From CAZTDU01 sp964617355 (lineage in GTDB: Bacteria; Pseudomonadota; Gammaproteobacteria; Burkholderiales; SG8-39): DNA of 64,000 nucleotides. A program made the translations under genes and the position numbers. This document shows, piece by piece, positions 16,010 through 24,797 of the stretch. Every line of letters begins with the position of its first letter. Position 1 is the stretch's first letter. The notes under the pieces were generated by a model, which saw only the letters and a program-made list of their open reading frames with translations, was not told where the DNA came from and did no database searches. Where the stretch lies: assembly GCA_964617355.1 (NCBI GenBank), contig CAZTXP010000055.1:1-64000 (forward strand). The letters are read 5' to 3'.

Positions 16010-17584
16010 TCAGCGCGCGCGCTTCGCCGCGCTGAGGATTTCCTCCCGCACGTCGGTGATCGCGCGCGCGCGCGAGGGCTTCGCGCCTTCGCAGTGGCCG
16101 ACGCGCGGGCAGTGGCTGCTGCGCGGGCAGATGATGCGCGCGGGCTTCTCCAGCGCATCCTCGACCCAGGCGATGTTCAGCACGCGCGCGGCGCGGCGAA
16201 TCGCCTCGGTCGCATCGGCCGGGATCGCGGCCTCGCCGTGGTGTCGTCGGCAGGCTTCGGTGATGCGCTCGGCGATCGCGGTCGCGTCGTCGCCCTGCAG
16301 CTGCAGCGCCGGCGCGAGGTCGATGCCGACCGAGACGACGTGCGGGTTGCCCGCCATGTCGTCGGTGCGCCGCGAGTGGCAGCAGTAGAGCAGCGACTTG
16401 TCCCCATCGCGCAGCACCGAGACCTGCGAGCCGCGGTCCGGACCCTTCGTCTCGTGCAGCATGCGGAAGACGGCCCAGTTCGGGCACGGATCGCTCGCCT
16501 GCACCATGTTGCCCCACGGCAGCGGGATGCCGTTGCCGCGATAGACCGCGCGCAGCAGTCCCGGCGGATAGGCGTCGAAGAAGTGCCAGTAAGGGTACGG
16601 CGACACCTTCGTCATGCGTCGCATCACCACCGCGGGGGTGAGGTCGAACTTCTCGCCCGCCTCGATGCGGTGCGATTCGCGCGTCAGGAATCGCCGGAAC
16701 GGCGTCTTCGGGCACAGCAGCGCGCCGGCGAAGAAGCTGCACTCGAAGTCGCGCCACGCGTGCAGCACGTCCTGCGGGCTGAGGCCCGCGAGCTCCGGGC
16801 TGCCCTCGGGGCCGTCGCCCATGCCGCCGCCGGTGGCGTGCACCGAGCGCAGGCCGTCGCCGCCGTGCAGCACCCAGTGCCCGAGGTGCGTCGCGAGGTC
16901 GAACTTCAGCCGCGCCGGCTGGCCCTGCAGTTCGCGGTTCAGGTAGATCGTGCGCGGCGTCTCGAAGAACGAGCGCAGCATGCTGCGCATCTCGCGTTCG
17001 TTGTCCTGCGCGAGCACGGGCTTTCGGTCGAACCAGCGCACCGCGAGGCCGTGCTGCTTGCAGAGTTGCAGCAGGTCGTCGACGCCGAGCGGGAAGCGAC
17101 GCTCGCCGACCTTCTCGGCCGCGCGCTCGAGGTCCGGGAAATCGTTCCTCGACATCTCCTGGTGCGAGCGGATCAGGAGGTGCGCGAACTGGCGGCCGGT
17201 GGTGCCGGTCTGCGACAGCAGTTCCGGGATCGCCGCCTGCAGCACCTCCTTCGTGAACAGGAACGCCGGCTCCAGCGGTACCGCCGCCGCACCGCCGGCG
17301 CGGGCCGGCACCGACTCCGCGGTCGCATCGCCGTGCCCGTCGAGGAACCATCCCGGCTCGCGCTGGAAGAGGCGCGCCACGAGCGCGAGCACCTCGGGCG
17401 AGGGCACGCGCTTGCCGCTCTCGATCATCGACAGGTACGACACCGACGGCGCGGCCTTCGCGTCGAGCTGGATGCAGCGCGCCGACAGTTCCTCGAGCGT
17501 GAGGCCATTGCGCTTCCTCAGCGCGCGCAGCTTGGTGCCGAGGAAGTGGCTGTTGCGGTTGTGCGCGGGGGCGGTGCCGGGCAT
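16010..17584 (-). CDS. XRE-family regulator with DUF3612-like domain
   Basis: A 524-residue regulator. An N-terminal helix-turn-helix covers about residues 14-70 (FLGTKLRALRKRNGLTLEEL, SYLSMIESGKRVPSPEVLAL). The long effector region includes a HLGHWVLHGGDG block that resembles a degraded ImmA/IrrE zinc motif, and the C-terminal part contains a Cys cluster (IICPRSSHCPRVGHC). The architecture resembles the XRE-DUF3612 and short-chain fatty-acid regulators (RamB/ScfR-like) that control acyl-CoA or glyoxylate metabolism; this assignment is from memory. The divergent gene is ketopantoate-reductase-like. Three GTGAAATT repeats just upstream are the probable operator. Confidence 0.8.
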   Translation of the reverse strand: MPGTAPAHNRNSHFLGTKLRALRKRNGLTLEELSARCIQLDAKAAPSVSYLSMIESGKRVPSPEVLALVARLFQREPGWFLDGHGDATAESVPARAGGAAAVPLEPAFLFTKEVLQAAIPELLSQTGTTGRQFAHLLIRSHQEMSRNDFPDLERAAEKVGERRFPLGVDDLLQLCKQHGLAVRWFDRKPVLAQDNEREMRSMLRSFFETPRTIYLNRELQGQPARLKFDLATHLGHWVLHGGDGLRSVHATGGGMGDGPEGSPELAGLSPQDVLHAWRDFECSFFAGALLCPKTPFRRFLTRESHRIEAGEKFDLTPAVVMRRMTKVSPYPYWHFFDAYPPGLLRAVYRGNGIPLPWGNMVQASDPCPNWAVFRMLHETKGPDRGSQVSVLRDGDKSLLYCCHSRRTDDMAGNPHVVSVGIDLAPALQLQGDDATAIAERITEACRRHHGEAAIPADATEAIRRAARVLNIAWVEDALEKPARIICPRSSHCPRVGHCEGAKPSRARAITDVREEILSAAKRAR

Positions 17585-17606
17585 CGGGAGGCTCCGGGAG
17601 GGTCGA

Positions 17607-17642
17607 GTGAAATTAACAGTGTGAAATTTTTACAGTGAAATT
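17607..17642. promoter_or_regulatory. Phased GTGAAATT direct repeats, probable operator
   Basis: GTGAAATT occurs at 17607, 17621 and 17635, exactly 14 bases apart. The middle copy is part of a near-palindrome (TGTGAAA-T-TTTTACA, 17620-17634, 12 of 15 positions symmetric). On the minus strand AGTGAA (17634-17639) reads TTCACT and lies 16 bases from GTTAAT (17612-17617), a weak promoter for the DUF3612 regulator that the repeats would cover. The AT-rich block contrasts sharply with its surroundings. Confidence 0.65.
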
Positions 17643-17721
17643 TCGCGCTCCCATTGTCGCGGATGGCCTAGGATGGCTGCAAGCCGTTCGCACGACGCGG
17701 CGCACAAGGGAGACGAAGCAG

Positions 17722-18795
17722 ATGACGACCAAGGTCCTGATTCTCGGCGCATCCTACGGATCGCTGCTCGGCACCAAGCTGGCCATGGCGGGGCATGCCG
17801 TGACGCTGGTCTGCACCCCGGGCACGGCCGAGCTGATCAACCGCGAAGGCACCCGCGTGCGCTTCCCGGTGAAGGGCGTCGAAGGACTGGTCGAGATCGC
17901 CTCCAGGGACCTGCCGGGCAGCGTGAAGGCGAGCGCGCCCGAGGCCGCCGATCCGTCGGCCTACGACCTCGTGGTCCTCGGCATGCAGGAGTCGCAGTAC
18001 GCCGCCGCCGGCGTGCGCGAGCTGATGCAGCGCGTCGGGCGCTCGGGCAAGCCCTGCCTCGCGATCATGAACATGCCGCCGCTGCCGTACCTCGCCCGCA
18101 TCCCCGGGCTCGAGGCCGAACTGCTCGCCGGCTGCTACTCGGACGCCTCGGTGTGGAACGGCTTCGCGCCGGCGCGCGTCACGCTCGCCAGCCCCGACCC
18201 GCAGGCCTTCCGCCCGGCCGACGAAGGCAAGAACGTGCTGCAGGTCGGCCTGCCGACGAACTTCAAGGTCGCGCGCTTCGACGACGAGGCCGACACCGCG
18301 CTGCTGCGCCGGCTCGAGGCCGACATCGAGGCCGCGCGCTACGTGCACGGCGGCGTCGCGCTCGAGATCCCGGTGAAGCTGAAGGTGCACGAGTCGGTGT
18401 TCGTGCCGCTCGCCAAGTGGCCGATGCTGCTCGCCGGCAACTACCGCTGCATCCGCTGGGACTCGATGATCCCGATCCGCGAGGCGGTGCACGGCGACGC
18501 CGCGCGCTCGCGCGAGATCTACGACTGGGTCGCGTCGCTGTGCCAGCTGCTCGGGGCGGACGCCGAGGACCTCGTGCCCTTCGAGAAGTACGCCAAGGCC
18601 GCCGAAGGCCTCGGCAAGCCCTCGTCCGCGGCGCGCGCGCTCTTCGGCGGCGCCCGCTACATCGAGCGCGTCGACCGCATGGTGCAGAGCGTCGCGCAGC
18701 AGCTCGGCCTGCGCCACGACGTGGTCGACGAGATCGTCGCCATCGTCGACGACCGGCTGCACTCGAACCGCGCGCCGCAGCTTCAGGCGGCGTAG
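17722..18795 (+). CDS. Ketopantoate reductase-like (ApbA/PanE family) oxidoreductase
   Basis: A 357-residue protein with an N-terminal Rossmann motif (VLILGASYGSLLGTKLAMAG) and the family-style block DLVVLGMQESQYAAAGVREL. The C-terminal half lacks the usual PanE catalytic Lys/Asn context that I could recognise, so the reaction is uncertain. A 2-hydroxy or keto-acid dehydrogenase of this superfamily is most likely. ATG 17722 follows AAGGGAGACG; an upstream ATG at 17635 lies in the operator repeats and was rejected. It is divergent from, and probably controlled by, the DUF3612 regulator. Confidence 0.75.
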   Translation: MTTKVLILGASYGSLLGTKLAMAGHAVTLVCTPGTAELINREGTRVRFPVKGVEGLVEIASRDLPGSVKASAPEAADPSAYDLVVLGMQESQYAAAGVRELMQRVGRSGKPCLAIMNMPPLPYLARIPGLEAELLAGCYSDASVWNGFAPARVTLASPDPQAFRPADEGKNVLQVGLPTNFKVARFDDEADTALLRRLEADIEAARYVHGGVALEIPVKLKVHESVFVPLAKWPMLLAGNYRCIRWDSMIPIREAVHGDAARSREIYDWVASLCQLLGADAEDLVPFEKYAKAAEGLGKPSSAARALFGGARYIERVDRMVQSVAQQLGLRHDVVDEIVAIVDDRLHSNRAPQLQAA

Positions 18796-18805
18796 CGACG
18801 CGGCG

Positions 18806-20179
18806 TCAGACGACCTTCCCGGGGTTCATCAGGCCCCGGGGGTCGAGCGTGCTCTTCACCGCCCGCATCAACTCGATCTCCACCGCATCCTTGTGATGCG
18901 TGATCTCCTCGCGCTTCAGCTGGCCGACGCCGTGCTCGGCCGATATCGAGCCGGATAGGGCGTCCACGACTTCGTAGACCACGCGGTTCACGTCCTCACG
19001 GCGCTTCGTGAGGTCCGCGTCGCCGACGTTGTAGTGCAGGTTGCCGTCGCCGATGTGGCCGAAGCAGAAGATGGGTACTCCGGGGAAGGCGCGTTCCAGC
19101 GCCGCGCCGGCCTTGTCGATGTACTCGGGGATGCGCGACACCGGCACCGAGACGTCGTGCTTCACGTTCGAGAACTGCGCCTCGGGGATGGTCTCGCGGA
19201 TCTTCCACAGCGCCAGCTGCTGCGCGCGGCTGTGCGCCAGCGCGGCGTCGAGCGCGAGGCCCTTCTCGATCGCGTCGCCGAGCGCCGCCTCGACGCGCTC
19301 GGAATGCGCGGCCTGCTCGCCGGCGTCGTCGATCTCGGCGAGCACCGCCCAGTCGTGCGCGGTGGCGAGCGGCGGCACGACGTCCTTCGAGTGCGCGAGT
19401 ACCGCGTCCAGGCACCGCTTCGAGATCAGCTCGAAGGCGCTGGTGCGCGGGCCGAGGCGCGCGCGCAGGAAGCCGAGCAGTTCGACCGCCGCGGCCGGGT
19501 TCGGCACCGCGATCCACGCCGTCACGGTCGCCGTGGGCCGCGGATAGAGCCGCAGCACCGCGGCCGTGATGATGCCGAGCGTGCCTTCCGCGCCGAGGAA
19601 CAACTGCTTCAGGTCGTAGCCGGTGTTGTCCTTCCTCAGCCCGCGCAGGCCGTTCCAGATGCGGCCGTCGGGCAGCACCACCTCCAGCCCCAGCACCTGT
19701 TCGCGCGCGTTGCCGTAGCGGAGCACGTTCACGCCGCCGGCGTTCGTCGACAGGTTGCCGCCGATCTGGCAGCTGCCCTCGGCCGCGAGCGACAGCGGGA
19801 AGAGCCGCTGCACGCCCTCGGCGGCCTTCTGGATGTCGGCGAGCACGCAGCCCGCTTCCGCGGTGAGCGTGTCGTTCAGCGGATCGATCGCGCGGATTCG
19901 ATTCATCCGCGAGAGCGACAACACGATCTCGCGCACCTTGCCGGTCGGCACCGAGGCGCCGCAGAGGCTGGTGTTGCCACCTTGAGGTACGACGGCGACG
20001 CCCTCGCCCGCGCACAGGCGCACGACCTCGGCGACCTCGGCGGTGCTGGCCGGGCGCGCGACGGCGAGGCCCGCGCCCTTGTACTGGCGGCGCCAGTCGT
20101 TGAAGAACGCGGCGGTGTCCGCTTCCGCGACGAGGACGTTCGACGGCCCGACGACGGCCTTGAGTTTCTCGATGAGCAT
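18806..20179 (-). CDS. FAD-binding oxidase, GlcD/D-lactate dehydrogenase type
   Basis: A 457-residue flavoprotein of the VAO/PCMH family. The FAD-binding half carries VVPQGGNTSLCGASVP and GSCQIGGNLSTNAGGVNVLR; the C-terminal FAD-oxidase C domain ends with CFGHIGDGNLHYN and SAEHGVGQLKREE. These match D-2-hydroxyacid dehydrogenases (D-lactate, D-2-hydroxyglutarate, glycolate oxidase subunit GlcD). A stand-alone gene without glcE/glcF favours a D-lactate or D-2-hydroxyglutarate dehydrogenase. The frame remains open far beyond the true ATG 20179. It is divergent from the LivK-like gene, 39 bases away. Confidence 0.9.
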   Translation of the reverse strand: MLIEKLKAVVGPSNVLVAEADTAAFFNDWRRQYKGAGLAVARPASTAEVAEVVRLCAGEGVAVVPQGGNTSLCGASVPTGKVREIVLSLSRMNRIRAIDPLNDTLTAEAGCVLADIQKAAEGVQRLFPLSLAAEGSCQIGGNLSTNAGGVNVLRYGNAREQVLGLEVVLPDGRIWNGLRGLRKDNTGYDLKQLFLGAEGTLGIITAAVLRLYPRPTATVTAWIAVPNPAAAVELLGFLRARLGPRTSAFELISKRCLDAVLAHSKDVVPPLATAHDWAVLAEIDDAGEQAAHSERVEAALGDAIEKGLALDAALAHSRAQQLALWKIRETIPEAQFSNVKHDVSVPVSRIPEYIDKAGAALERAFPGVPIFCFGHIGDGNLHYNVGDADLTKRREDVNRVVYEVVDALSGSISAEHGVGQLKREEITHHKDAVEIELMRAVKSTLDPRGLMNPGKVV

Positions 20180-20218
20180 AGGCTTGACGCCGATTCTGGC
20201 ACACCGTATAGAGGGCCG

Positions 20219-21385
20219 ATGCTCCGCCTCGTTTCGCTCTTCCTCCTCGTCGCCGCGACCTCGATCGTGGTCGTGCCCGCGCAGGCGCAGGACCGGCCGC
20301 TGCTCCTCGGCATGAGCCTCGCGCAGACCGGGCAGCTCGGCGACATCGGGCAGGCGTATCGCCGCGGCCTCTACCTGTGGCTCGACGAGGCCAACGCGCG
20401 CGGCGGCGTGCTCGGCCGGCGCATCGAGTTCCGCGTGCGCGACGACAAGTCCGACGCCACGCTGGTCGGCGGCCTCTACGAGAAGTTGCTCGACGAGGAC
20501 AAGGTCGACCTGCTCGTCGGCCCGGCCGGCTCCGCGGCCACGGTGTCGGCGATGGGCGTGGCCGAGGCGCGCCGTCGCGTGATCGTGAACGGCAGCGGCG
20601 CGGACAACGCGGTATTGAAGCGCGGCAATCGCTGGGCCTTCCACGTGCCGGCGGCGCTGCAGGACCATGGGGACCACGTCTGGCCGCTGGTGCGCGCCGT
20701 CGGCGCGAAGAAGCCGCTGCTGGTCGACCGCGACGACACCGGTGTCGGCAAGCGCCTGCGCGAGCAGGCCGACCTCGCGGGGCTGGCGGTGGAACGGGAG
20801 ATCGGCACGTCCGAGCCGGCCGCGGTTGTCGCGCGCGCGCGCGCTGCCGGCGTAGATGCGCTCGTCGTGTCGGCGAGCGGTTCCGGGGCGGGAGAATTCG
20901 TCAAGGCGATGAAGAAGGTCGGCTACGCCCCGCGCGTGTTCATCGCCACCGGCGCGGCTCAGCCCGCATTCGTGCGCGCCATCGGGCAGGATGCCGAGTA
21001 CGTGATCGGCGTGCTGCCGTATTCGGCCGCGCAAGGCACGCCGGGCAACGCCGGGTTCGTGAAGGCCTTCCGCGAGAAGTACCAGGTGCTGCCGGACTTC
21101 TACGCCGCCTGCGGCTACGCGGCGGGCAAGCTGGTCGAGGCAGGCCTGCGCGAGGCGGGTACGCTCGACCAGGACAAGCTGCGCGACGCCTTCGCGCGCG
21201 TGAAGATCGATTCCCCGCTCGGCGCGCACGAGGCCGGCAAGGACAACATGCAGATGGGTGCGCGACCGGTGCTGTTCCAGTTCCAGCTCGGACGCCGGCA
21301 GGTGGTGTGGCCGGAATCGGCCGCCACCGCGAAGCTCGTCGTGCCCTACCCCGAGTGGGCGGGGCGCAAGCTGCTCACGAAGTAG
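20219..21385 (+). CDS. Branched-chain amino acid ABC-type receptor (LivK-like)
   Basis: A 388-residue periplasmic receptor with a signal peptide (MLRLVSLFLLVAATSIVVVP, cleaved near AQAQ). It has a type I binding-protein fold: LLLGMSLAQTGQLGDIGQAY, ANARGGVLGRRIEFRVRDDK, LLVGPAGSAATVSAMGVAEA. No livHMGF permease genes are nearby, so it is an orphan that must share a permease or act as a sensor. Its ligand could be an amino acid, amide or aromatic acid. The convergent dimethylglycine dehydrogenase ends two bases after its stop. Confidence 0.9.
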   Translation: MLRLVSLFLLVAATSIVVVPAQAQDRPLLLGMSLAQTGQLGDIGQAYRRGLYLWLDEANARGGVLGRRIEFRVRDDKSDATLVGGLYEKLLDEDKVDLLVGPAGSAATVSAMGVAEARRRVIVNGSGADNAVLKRGNRWAFHVPAALQDHGDHVWPLVRAVGAKKPLLVDRDDTGVGKRLREQADLAGLAVEREIGTSEPAAVVARARAAGVDALVVSASGSGAGEFVKAMKKVGYAPRVFIATGAAQPAFVRAIGQDAEYVIGVLPYSAAQGTPGNAGFVKAFREKYQVLPDFYAACGYAAGKLVEAGLREAGTLDQDKLRDAFARVKIDSPLGAHEAGKDNMQMGARPVLFQFQLGRRQVVWPESAATAKLVVPYPEWAGRKLLTK

Positions 21386-21387
21386 TC

Positions 21388-23838
21388 CTACGCAGCTACA
21401 CCCCGCGTGCGCAGGGACTTCGGGTCGTAGAGCGGCGCGAGGCTCGCGCGGGCGGGCACCTTCTCGGCGCCGACCTCGATCTCGTAGCGCCCGGCATTCA
21501 CCCACGCGGCGTCGATGACCGTGTCGGCCTTCACGTAGCCCATGCCGACCGAGCAGCCCAGCGTGTGCCCGTACGACGCGGAGCTGATGTAGCCGACGCG
21601 CACGCCGTCGCGCCAGATCGGCTCGTTGTGGTAGATCAGCGCGTCCGGATCCTGCAGCGCGAACTGCACGAGGCGCTTCTTCACGCCGGCGGCCTTCTGC
21701 GCGACGAGCGCGTCGCGCCCGATGAAGCCGCCGGGCTTGTCGAACGCGCACGCGAACGCGAGGCCGGCCTCGACGGGCGTGTCCTCGTCGGCGATGTCGT
21801 GGCCCCAGTGCCGATAGCCCTTCTCGAGGCGCAGCGCGTCCATCGCGTGCATGCCGGCGAGCGCGAGGCCGAGGTCGGCGCCCTTGTCGCGCAGCGCGTC
21901 GAACACCGCGACGGCGCGCGCCGACTCGACCAGCAGCTCCCAGCCCAGCTCGCCGACATAGCTGATGCGTGTTGCGCGCAGCCGCACGCCCGCGACCGTG
22001 ATCTCCCGGCTCGCGCCGAACGGATACGCTGCATTGGCGAGATCGGTGTCCGTGAGGCGCGAGAGCAGCGTGCGCGACTGCGGGCCCATGACGCCGATGA
22101 CCGCGTAGCTCGCGGTGACGTCCTCGATCTCGCAGCCGGCCGTGCGATGCCGCTCCAGCCACGCACGGTCGCGAGGGCCGTTCGCCGCGCCGGTGATCAC
22201 CATGAACACGTCGTCGCTCCAGCGCGTGACGGTGAGATCCGCCTCGATGCCGCCGCGCTCGTTCAGCCACTGCGTGTACACGGCGCGGTCGCGCGGCGAG
22301 ACGTCGTTCGCGCTCACGCGCTGCAGCAGCGCCTCGGCGCCGGGGCCACGAACCATGAACTTGGCGAACGAGCTCTGGTCGAAGAGCGCGACGCGCTCGC
22401 GCGCTGCCTTGCACTCCGCGGCGCGATAGTCGAACCAGTTCTGGCGGCCCCAGCTGTACCGGTACTCCGGGGCGACGCCCGCCGGCGCGTACCAGTTCGG
22501 GCGTTCCCAGCCCGCGGTCTCGCCCATGCACGCGTTCGCGGCGACCAGCCGGTCGTCCAGCGGCGACTTGCGGATGCCGCGCCCCGTCTCGTACTGGCGA
22601 TACGGCCAGTGCATCGCGTAGAGCAGCCCCAGCGCCTCGGTGACGCGCGTCTTCAGGTAGCCGGCCTCGTTCTGGAACGGGTGCACGCGCCGGATGTCGA
22701 CGTCCGCGAGGTCCATTGGCGGGTGTCCATCCGCGATCCACTGCGCGAGCACCATGCCGGCGCCGCCGGCCGACTGGATGCCGATCGAGTTGAAGCCCGC
22801 GGCGACCCAGAAGCCGCGCACCTCCGGCGCCTCGCCGAGGTAGTACCGGTTGTCCGGGGTGAACGACTCGGGGCCGTTGAAGAACTTCTGGATGCCCGCG
22901 GTCGCGAGTCGCGGCACGCGCGCGAGCGCCTTCTCCATCACCGGCTGGAAGTGCTCCCAGTCCTCGGGCAGCTCGCCGAATTCGAAGTCCTCGGCGATGC
23001 CGTCCATGCCCCAGGGCTTCGCCTTCGGTTCGAAGGCGCCGACCAGCAGCTTCCCGGCGTCCTCCTTGAAGTAGGCATAGCCGTCGTAGTCGCGCAGCAC
23101 CGGCAGCGTCGGTACGACCTCTCGCATCGGCTCGGTGACGACGTAGAAGTGCTCGGCGGCGTGCAGCGGTACCGCGACGCCGGCCATGAGGCCGATCTCG
23201 CGCGCCCACATGCCGCCGCAATTCACCACCACGTCGGCGGAGATCTCGCCCCGGTCGGTGCGCACGCCGCACGCACGGCCGTCGCGCACCAGGATCCCCG
23301 TGACCTTGCAGCCTTCGATCACGCGCGCGCCGCGCTGCCGCGCGCCCTTGGCGAGCGCCTGCGTCACGTCCACCGGGTTCAGCTGCCCGTCCTTCGGCAT
23401 CCAGATCGCGCCGACGAGGTCGTTGATTTCCAGCATCGGCCAGAGCTCGCGCGCCTCGTGCGGCGAGATCACCTGCACGTCTACGTCGAAGCATCGGCCC
23501 ATGGCCGCGCTGCGCTTCAGTTCGTCGAATCGCTCGGCGGTCGGCGCCACGGTGATCGCGCCGTTCTGCTTGAAGCCGGTGGCCTGCCCGGTCTCGGCTT
23601 CGAGCGCGCCGTAGAGGTCGATGCTGTAGCGCGCGAGGCGCGTGAGGTTCTGGGTCGCGCGCAGCTGCCCGACGAGCCCGGCGGCGTGCCACGTCGTGCC
23701 GCAGGTGAGCTGCTTGCGCTCGAGCAGCACGATGTCCGTCCAGCCGAGCTTCGCGAGGTGGTAGGCGACGCTCGTGCCGATGACGCCGCCGCCGATGATC
23801 ACGCAGCGCGCGTGGCGCGGGAGTTCCTTGGTCGCCAT
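21388..23838 (-). CDS. Dimethylglycine/sarcosine dehydrogenase-type FAD-folate enzyme
   Basis: The 816-residue length is typical of the DMGDH/SDH family. It has an N-terminal dinucleotide-binding motif (CVIIGGGVIGTSVAYHLAKL), the flavin-attachment block CGTTWHAAGLVGQLR (His51) and a middle FAO_M region. The C-terminal half is homologous to the folate-binding T-protein (RYSWGRQNWFDYRAAECKAA, SYVGELGWELLVES, GMHAMDALRLEKGYRHWGHD). Such enzymes oxidatively demethylate dimethylglycine or sarcosine, passing the one-carbon unit to tetrahydrofolate. It is the last gene after a GlxA/GbdR-like regulator, an OppA and a Bug receptor, suggesting a betaine-related uptake and degradation unit. Confidence 0.9.
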   Translation of the reverse strand: MATKELPRHARCVIIGGGVIGTSVAYHLAKLGWTDIVLLERKQLTCGTTWHAAGLVGQLRATQNLTRLARYSIDLYGALEAETGQATGFKQNGAITVAPTAERFDELKRSAAMGRCFDVDVQVISPHEARELWPMLEINDLVGAIWMPKDGQLNPVDVTQALAKGARQRGARVIEGCKVTGILVRDGRACGVRTDRGEISADVVVNCGGMWAREIGLMAGVAVPLHAAEHFYVVTEPMREVVPTLPVLRDYDGYAYFKEDAGKLLVGAFEPKAKPWGMDGIAEDFEFGELPEDWEHFQPVMEKALARVPRLATAGIQKFFNGPESFTPDNRYYLGEAPEVRGFWVAAGFNSIGIQSAGGAGMVLAQWIADGHPPMDLADVDIRRVHPFQNEAGYLKTRVTEALGLLYAMHWPYRQYETGRGIRKSPLDDRLVAANACMGETAGWERPNWYAPAGVAPEYRYSWGRQNWFDYRAAECKAARERVALFDQSSFAKFMVRGPGAEALLQRVSANDVSPRDRAVYTQWLNERGGIEADLTVTRWSDDVFMVITGAANGPRDRAWLERHRTAGCEIEDVTASYAVIGVMGPQSRTLLSRLTDTDLANAAYPFGASREITVAGVRLRATRISYVGELGWELLVESARAVAVFDALRDKGADLGLALAGMHAMDALRLEKGYRHWGHDIADEDTPVEAGLAFACAFDKPGGFIGRDALVAQKAAGVKKRLVQFALQDPDALIYHNEPIWRDGVRVGYISSASYGHTLGCSVGMGYVKADTVIDAAWVNAGRYEIEVGAEKVPARASLAPLYDPKSLRTRGVAA

Positions 23839-23839
23839 G

Positions 23840-24793
23840 TCAGTCCAGCTTGATGCCGGCCTCGCGAATCACGCGGCCCCAGCGTTCGTAGTCGGATTTC
23901 ACCTTCGCGGCGAACTCGGCGGGCGGCATGCCGCCGTAGTCGAGCCCGCTGTCGAAGATGAACTTGCGGAATTCCGGCGTGTTGACGATGCGCGCGATTT
24001 CGCGGTGGAGCGTGGCCACGACTTCCGGCTTCATGCCGCCCGGCCCGAAGAATGCGATCCAGCCGTCGATGCCGAACGCGAGCCCGGCCTCGTGGAAGGT
24101 GGGCAGGTCGGGCAGCGCCGGGATTCGCTTCTCGGTGGCCGCCGCGATCAGCTTCGCCTTGTTGCCCTTCGCGCTCGCGATCGCGGTGGTCGGGCCGTCG
24201 AAGAACATGTCGATGCGGCCGCCGTAGAGGTCGGTGTTGGCCTGCGCCGGGCCGGGGTAGGGCACGTGCGTGACGTCGATGCCGGCGATGCGCTTGAGGA
24301 ACTCGACGTTCAGGTGCGGCGTGGTGCCTGTGCCGTAGGAGCCGATGTTCAGCTTGCCCGGGTTCTGCTTCGCCCAGGCCACCATCTCGCGCACGTTCGA
24401 GAACGGCGCGTCCGGCCGCGCCACGAGCACCGTGCCGCCGAGGGACCCCGGCGTGATCGGCGTGAAGTCGCGGAACAGGTCGAACGGCGGCGTCGCGTGC
24501 AGGTGCGGCAGTTGCGTCATCGCCGCGACGGTGTAGAGCAGCGTCGTGCCGTCCGGCGCCGCGCGCGCCACCTCTCGTGCGCCGACGAGCGTGCCGCCGC
24601 CGGGCTTGTTCTCCACCGTCACCGCGACGCCGAGCGCCTCGGCGAGCGCCGGCGCGATGCGGCGTGCCTGCAGGTCGGTGCCGCCACCCGGAGTGAACGG
24701 CACGACGATGCGCACCGGGCGCTCGGGCTTCCACTGCGCCAGCGCCGACGAGGCGGCGAGGGCGAGCGCGACGGCGGCGAGGAGCGTCTTCAC
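23840..24793 (-). CDS. Bug-family tripartite tricarboxylate transporter receptor
   Basis: A 317-residue receptor starting at GTG 24793. It has a signal peptide (LLAAVALALAASSALAQ), then KPERPVRIVVPFTPGGGTDL, ENKPGGGTLVGAREVARAAP and LPDLPTFHEAGLAFGIDGWI. It lies 4 bases after the OppA stop and 1 base before the dehydrogenase start, so it belongs firmly to that operon. No tctAB permease is present. Its ligand may be a quaternary amine or N-methylated amino acid given the dehydrogenase, but Bug specificity cannot be read from sequence. Confidence 0.92.
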   Translation of the reverse strand: MKTLLAAVALALAASSALAQWKPERPVRIVVPFTPGGGTDLQARRIAPALAEALGVAVTVENKPGGGTLVGAREVARAAPDGTTLLYTVAAMTQLPHLHATPPFDLFRDFTPITPGSLGGTVLVARPDAPFSNVREMVAWAKQNPGKLNIGSYGTGTTPHLNVEFLKRIAGIDVTHVPYPGPAQANTDLYGGRIDMFFDGPTTAIASAKGNKAKLIAAATEKRIPALPDLPTFHEAGLAFGIDGWIAFFGPGGMKPEVVATLHREIARIVNTPEFRKFIFDSGLDYGGMPPAEFAAKVKSDYERWGRVIREAGIKLD

Positions 24794-24797
24794 CGGG

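Noticed and set aside
18806..23692. Continuous 1628-codon minus-strand open frame
   Set aside because: Only its last 457 codons encode a real protein (the FAD oxidase, from ATG 20179). The rest runs antisense to the LivK-like gene and out of frame through the dehydrogenase, a product of high GC content.
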